Assembly: GCF_902497995.1 (NCBI RefSeq)
Contig: NZ_CABVII010000009.1
Location: forward strand, 1-64,000
Direction: 5' to 3'
DNA length: 64,000 nt
Source: Pseudomonas fluorescens
GTDB lineage: Bacteria; Pseudomonadota; Gammaproteobacteria; Pseudomonadales; Pseudomonadaceae
Shown here: in pieces, positions 63,154 through 64,000 of the stretch
Layout of the letters: each line of letters begins with the position of its first letter
Position numbering within the stretch: the first letter of the stretch is position 1
Program-made: the position numbers and the translations under genes
Notes under the pieces: generated by a model
Seen by the model: the letters and a program-made list of their open reading frames with translations, nothing else
Told to the model about the DNA's origin: nothing
The model's database searches: none

Positions 63154-64000
63154 ATGTTCGAACTCGTAGACAACATCCCCGCAAGCCCGGTTATTAAAGT
63201 TATCGGTGTTGGCGGAGGCGGCGGCAACGCCGTCAACCACATGGTCAAGAGCAACATTGAAGGCGTTGAATTCATCTGCGCCAACACTGATGCCCAGGCG
63301 CTGAAAAGCATCGGCGCGCGGACCATCCTGCAACTGGGCACCGGCGTGACCAAAGGTCTCGGCGCTGGCGCCAACCCTGAAGTAGGTCGTCAGGCCGCTC
63401 TCGAAGACCGTGAGCGCATTGCCGAAGTCCTGCAAGGCACCAACATGGTGTTCATCACCACCGGCATGGGCGGCGGTACCGGTACCGGTGCTGCGCCGAT
63501 CATTGCTGAAGTGGCCAAGGAAATGGGGATCCTCACCGTTGCGGTGGTGACCCGTCCGTTCCCGTTCGAAGGCCGCAAGCGCATGCAGATCGCCGACGAA
63601 GGTATCCGTCTGCTGTCTGAAAGCGTTGACTCGTTGATCACCATTCCTAACGAGAAGCTGCTGACCATCCTCGGCAAGGACGCCAGCCTGCTGTCGGCTT
63701 TCGCCAAGGCCGACGATGTACTGGCCGGTGCCGTTCGCGGTATCTCCGACATCATCAAGCGTCCGGGCATGATCAACGTCGACTTTGCCGACGTGCGTAC
63801 CGTGATGAGCGAAATGGGCATGGCAATGATGGGCACTGGCTGCGCCAGCGGTCCGAACCGTGCACGCGAGGCCACCGAAGCGGCCATTCGCAACCCGTTG
63901 CTCGAAGACGTGAACCTGCAAGGTGCACGCGGCATCCTGGTGAACATCACCGCCGGTCCTGACCTGTCCCTGGGTGAGTACTCCGACGTGGGTAGCATTA
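63154..64000 (+). CDS. ftsZ: Cell division protein FtsZ (truncated by window end)
   Basis: First 282 residues of the tubulin-like GTPase that builds the Z ring. The signature GGGTGTG is at residues 106-112; the T7 loop with [11 protein letters not shown] is included. The start follows GAGGAGAGGG. The C-terminal linker and ZipA/FtsA-binding tail lie outside the window. The 71-bp gap after ftsA may carry its own promoter. Confidence 0.98.
   Translation, partial: MFELVDNIPASPVIKVIGVGGGGGNAVNHMVKSNIEGVEFICANTDAQALKSIGARTILQLGTGVTKGLGAGANPEVGRQAALEDRERIAEVLQGTNMVFITTGMGGGTGTGAAPIIAEVAKEMGILTVAVVTRPFPFEGRKRMQIADEGIRLLSESVDSLITIPNEKLLTILGKDASLLSAFAKADDVLAGAVRGISDIIKRPGMINVDFADVRTVMSEMGMAMMGTGCASGPNRAREATEAAIRNPLLEDVNLQGARGILVNITAGPDLSLGEYSDVGSI

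Overview
This 64 kb window is chromosomal core sequence from a fluorescent pseudomonad (Pseudomonas fluorescens/putida lineage). The evidence is gene order (hemH with upp/uraA and hpt; a four-gene acyl-CoA ligase/DUF1302/DUF1329/LuxR block; trpS-zapE; rplM-rpsI-petABC-sspAB; yraP/gmhA/yraN/lpoA-rsmI-rnpB; the complete dcw cluster), high-GC codon use, and many Pseudomonas-type REP palindromes between genes. No prophage, insertion sequence, CRISPR array or tRNA is visible.

Layout. 0.2-9.3 kb: a FAD oxidoreductase divergent from an SDR-type epimerase and hemH, with TGTACA motifs between them that resemble light-responsive LitR/PplR operators; then nucleobase salvage (uraA-upp, hpt), a WbuC cupin, small conserved proteins and malate:quinone oxidoreductase. 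9.3-19 kb: a long empty stretch, lipoproteins (YajG-like, M48 protease), an acyltransferase, two tiny metal- or signal-type proteins, an SRAP protein with an altered active site, a TMEM165/GDT1 transporter under a yybP-ykoY manganese riboswitch, rsmC, a 2-hydroxyacid dehydrogenase and a LysE exporter. 19-28 kb: medium/long-chain acyl-CoA ligase, a DUF1302 outer-membrane protein, a DUF1329 periplasmic protein and a MalT-like LuxR regulator. This is the most promising poorly described system in the window. 27.7-37 kb: MBL hydrolase, OmpA lipoprotein, YhcB, alpha/beta hydrolase, trpS with an extra C-terminal domain, zapE, a GlxA-type regulator divergent from an acyl-CoA dehydrogenase, and an aldo/keto reductase. 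37-47 kb: rplM-rpsI, the cytochrome bc1 operon, sspAB, the envelope set dolP-like/gmhA/yraN/lpoA, divergent rsmI, and RNase P RNA. 47.5-64 kb: mraZ through ftsZ, a co-oriented and mostly overlapping cell-wall/division operon that runs off the right edge inside ftsZ.

Regulation that can be read directly: a sigma70-type promoter followed by three 10-bp-spaced MraZ boxes before mraZ, the manganese riboswitch, several intrinsic terminators, and a terminator only 20 nt before zapE. The REP elements come in at least three dialects. One carries a 17-bp internal segment that appears in both orientations, and one site at 42.1 kb has expanded into a 50-bp tandem repeat. All function calls come from reading the sequence and from memory of the families; no database search was run.
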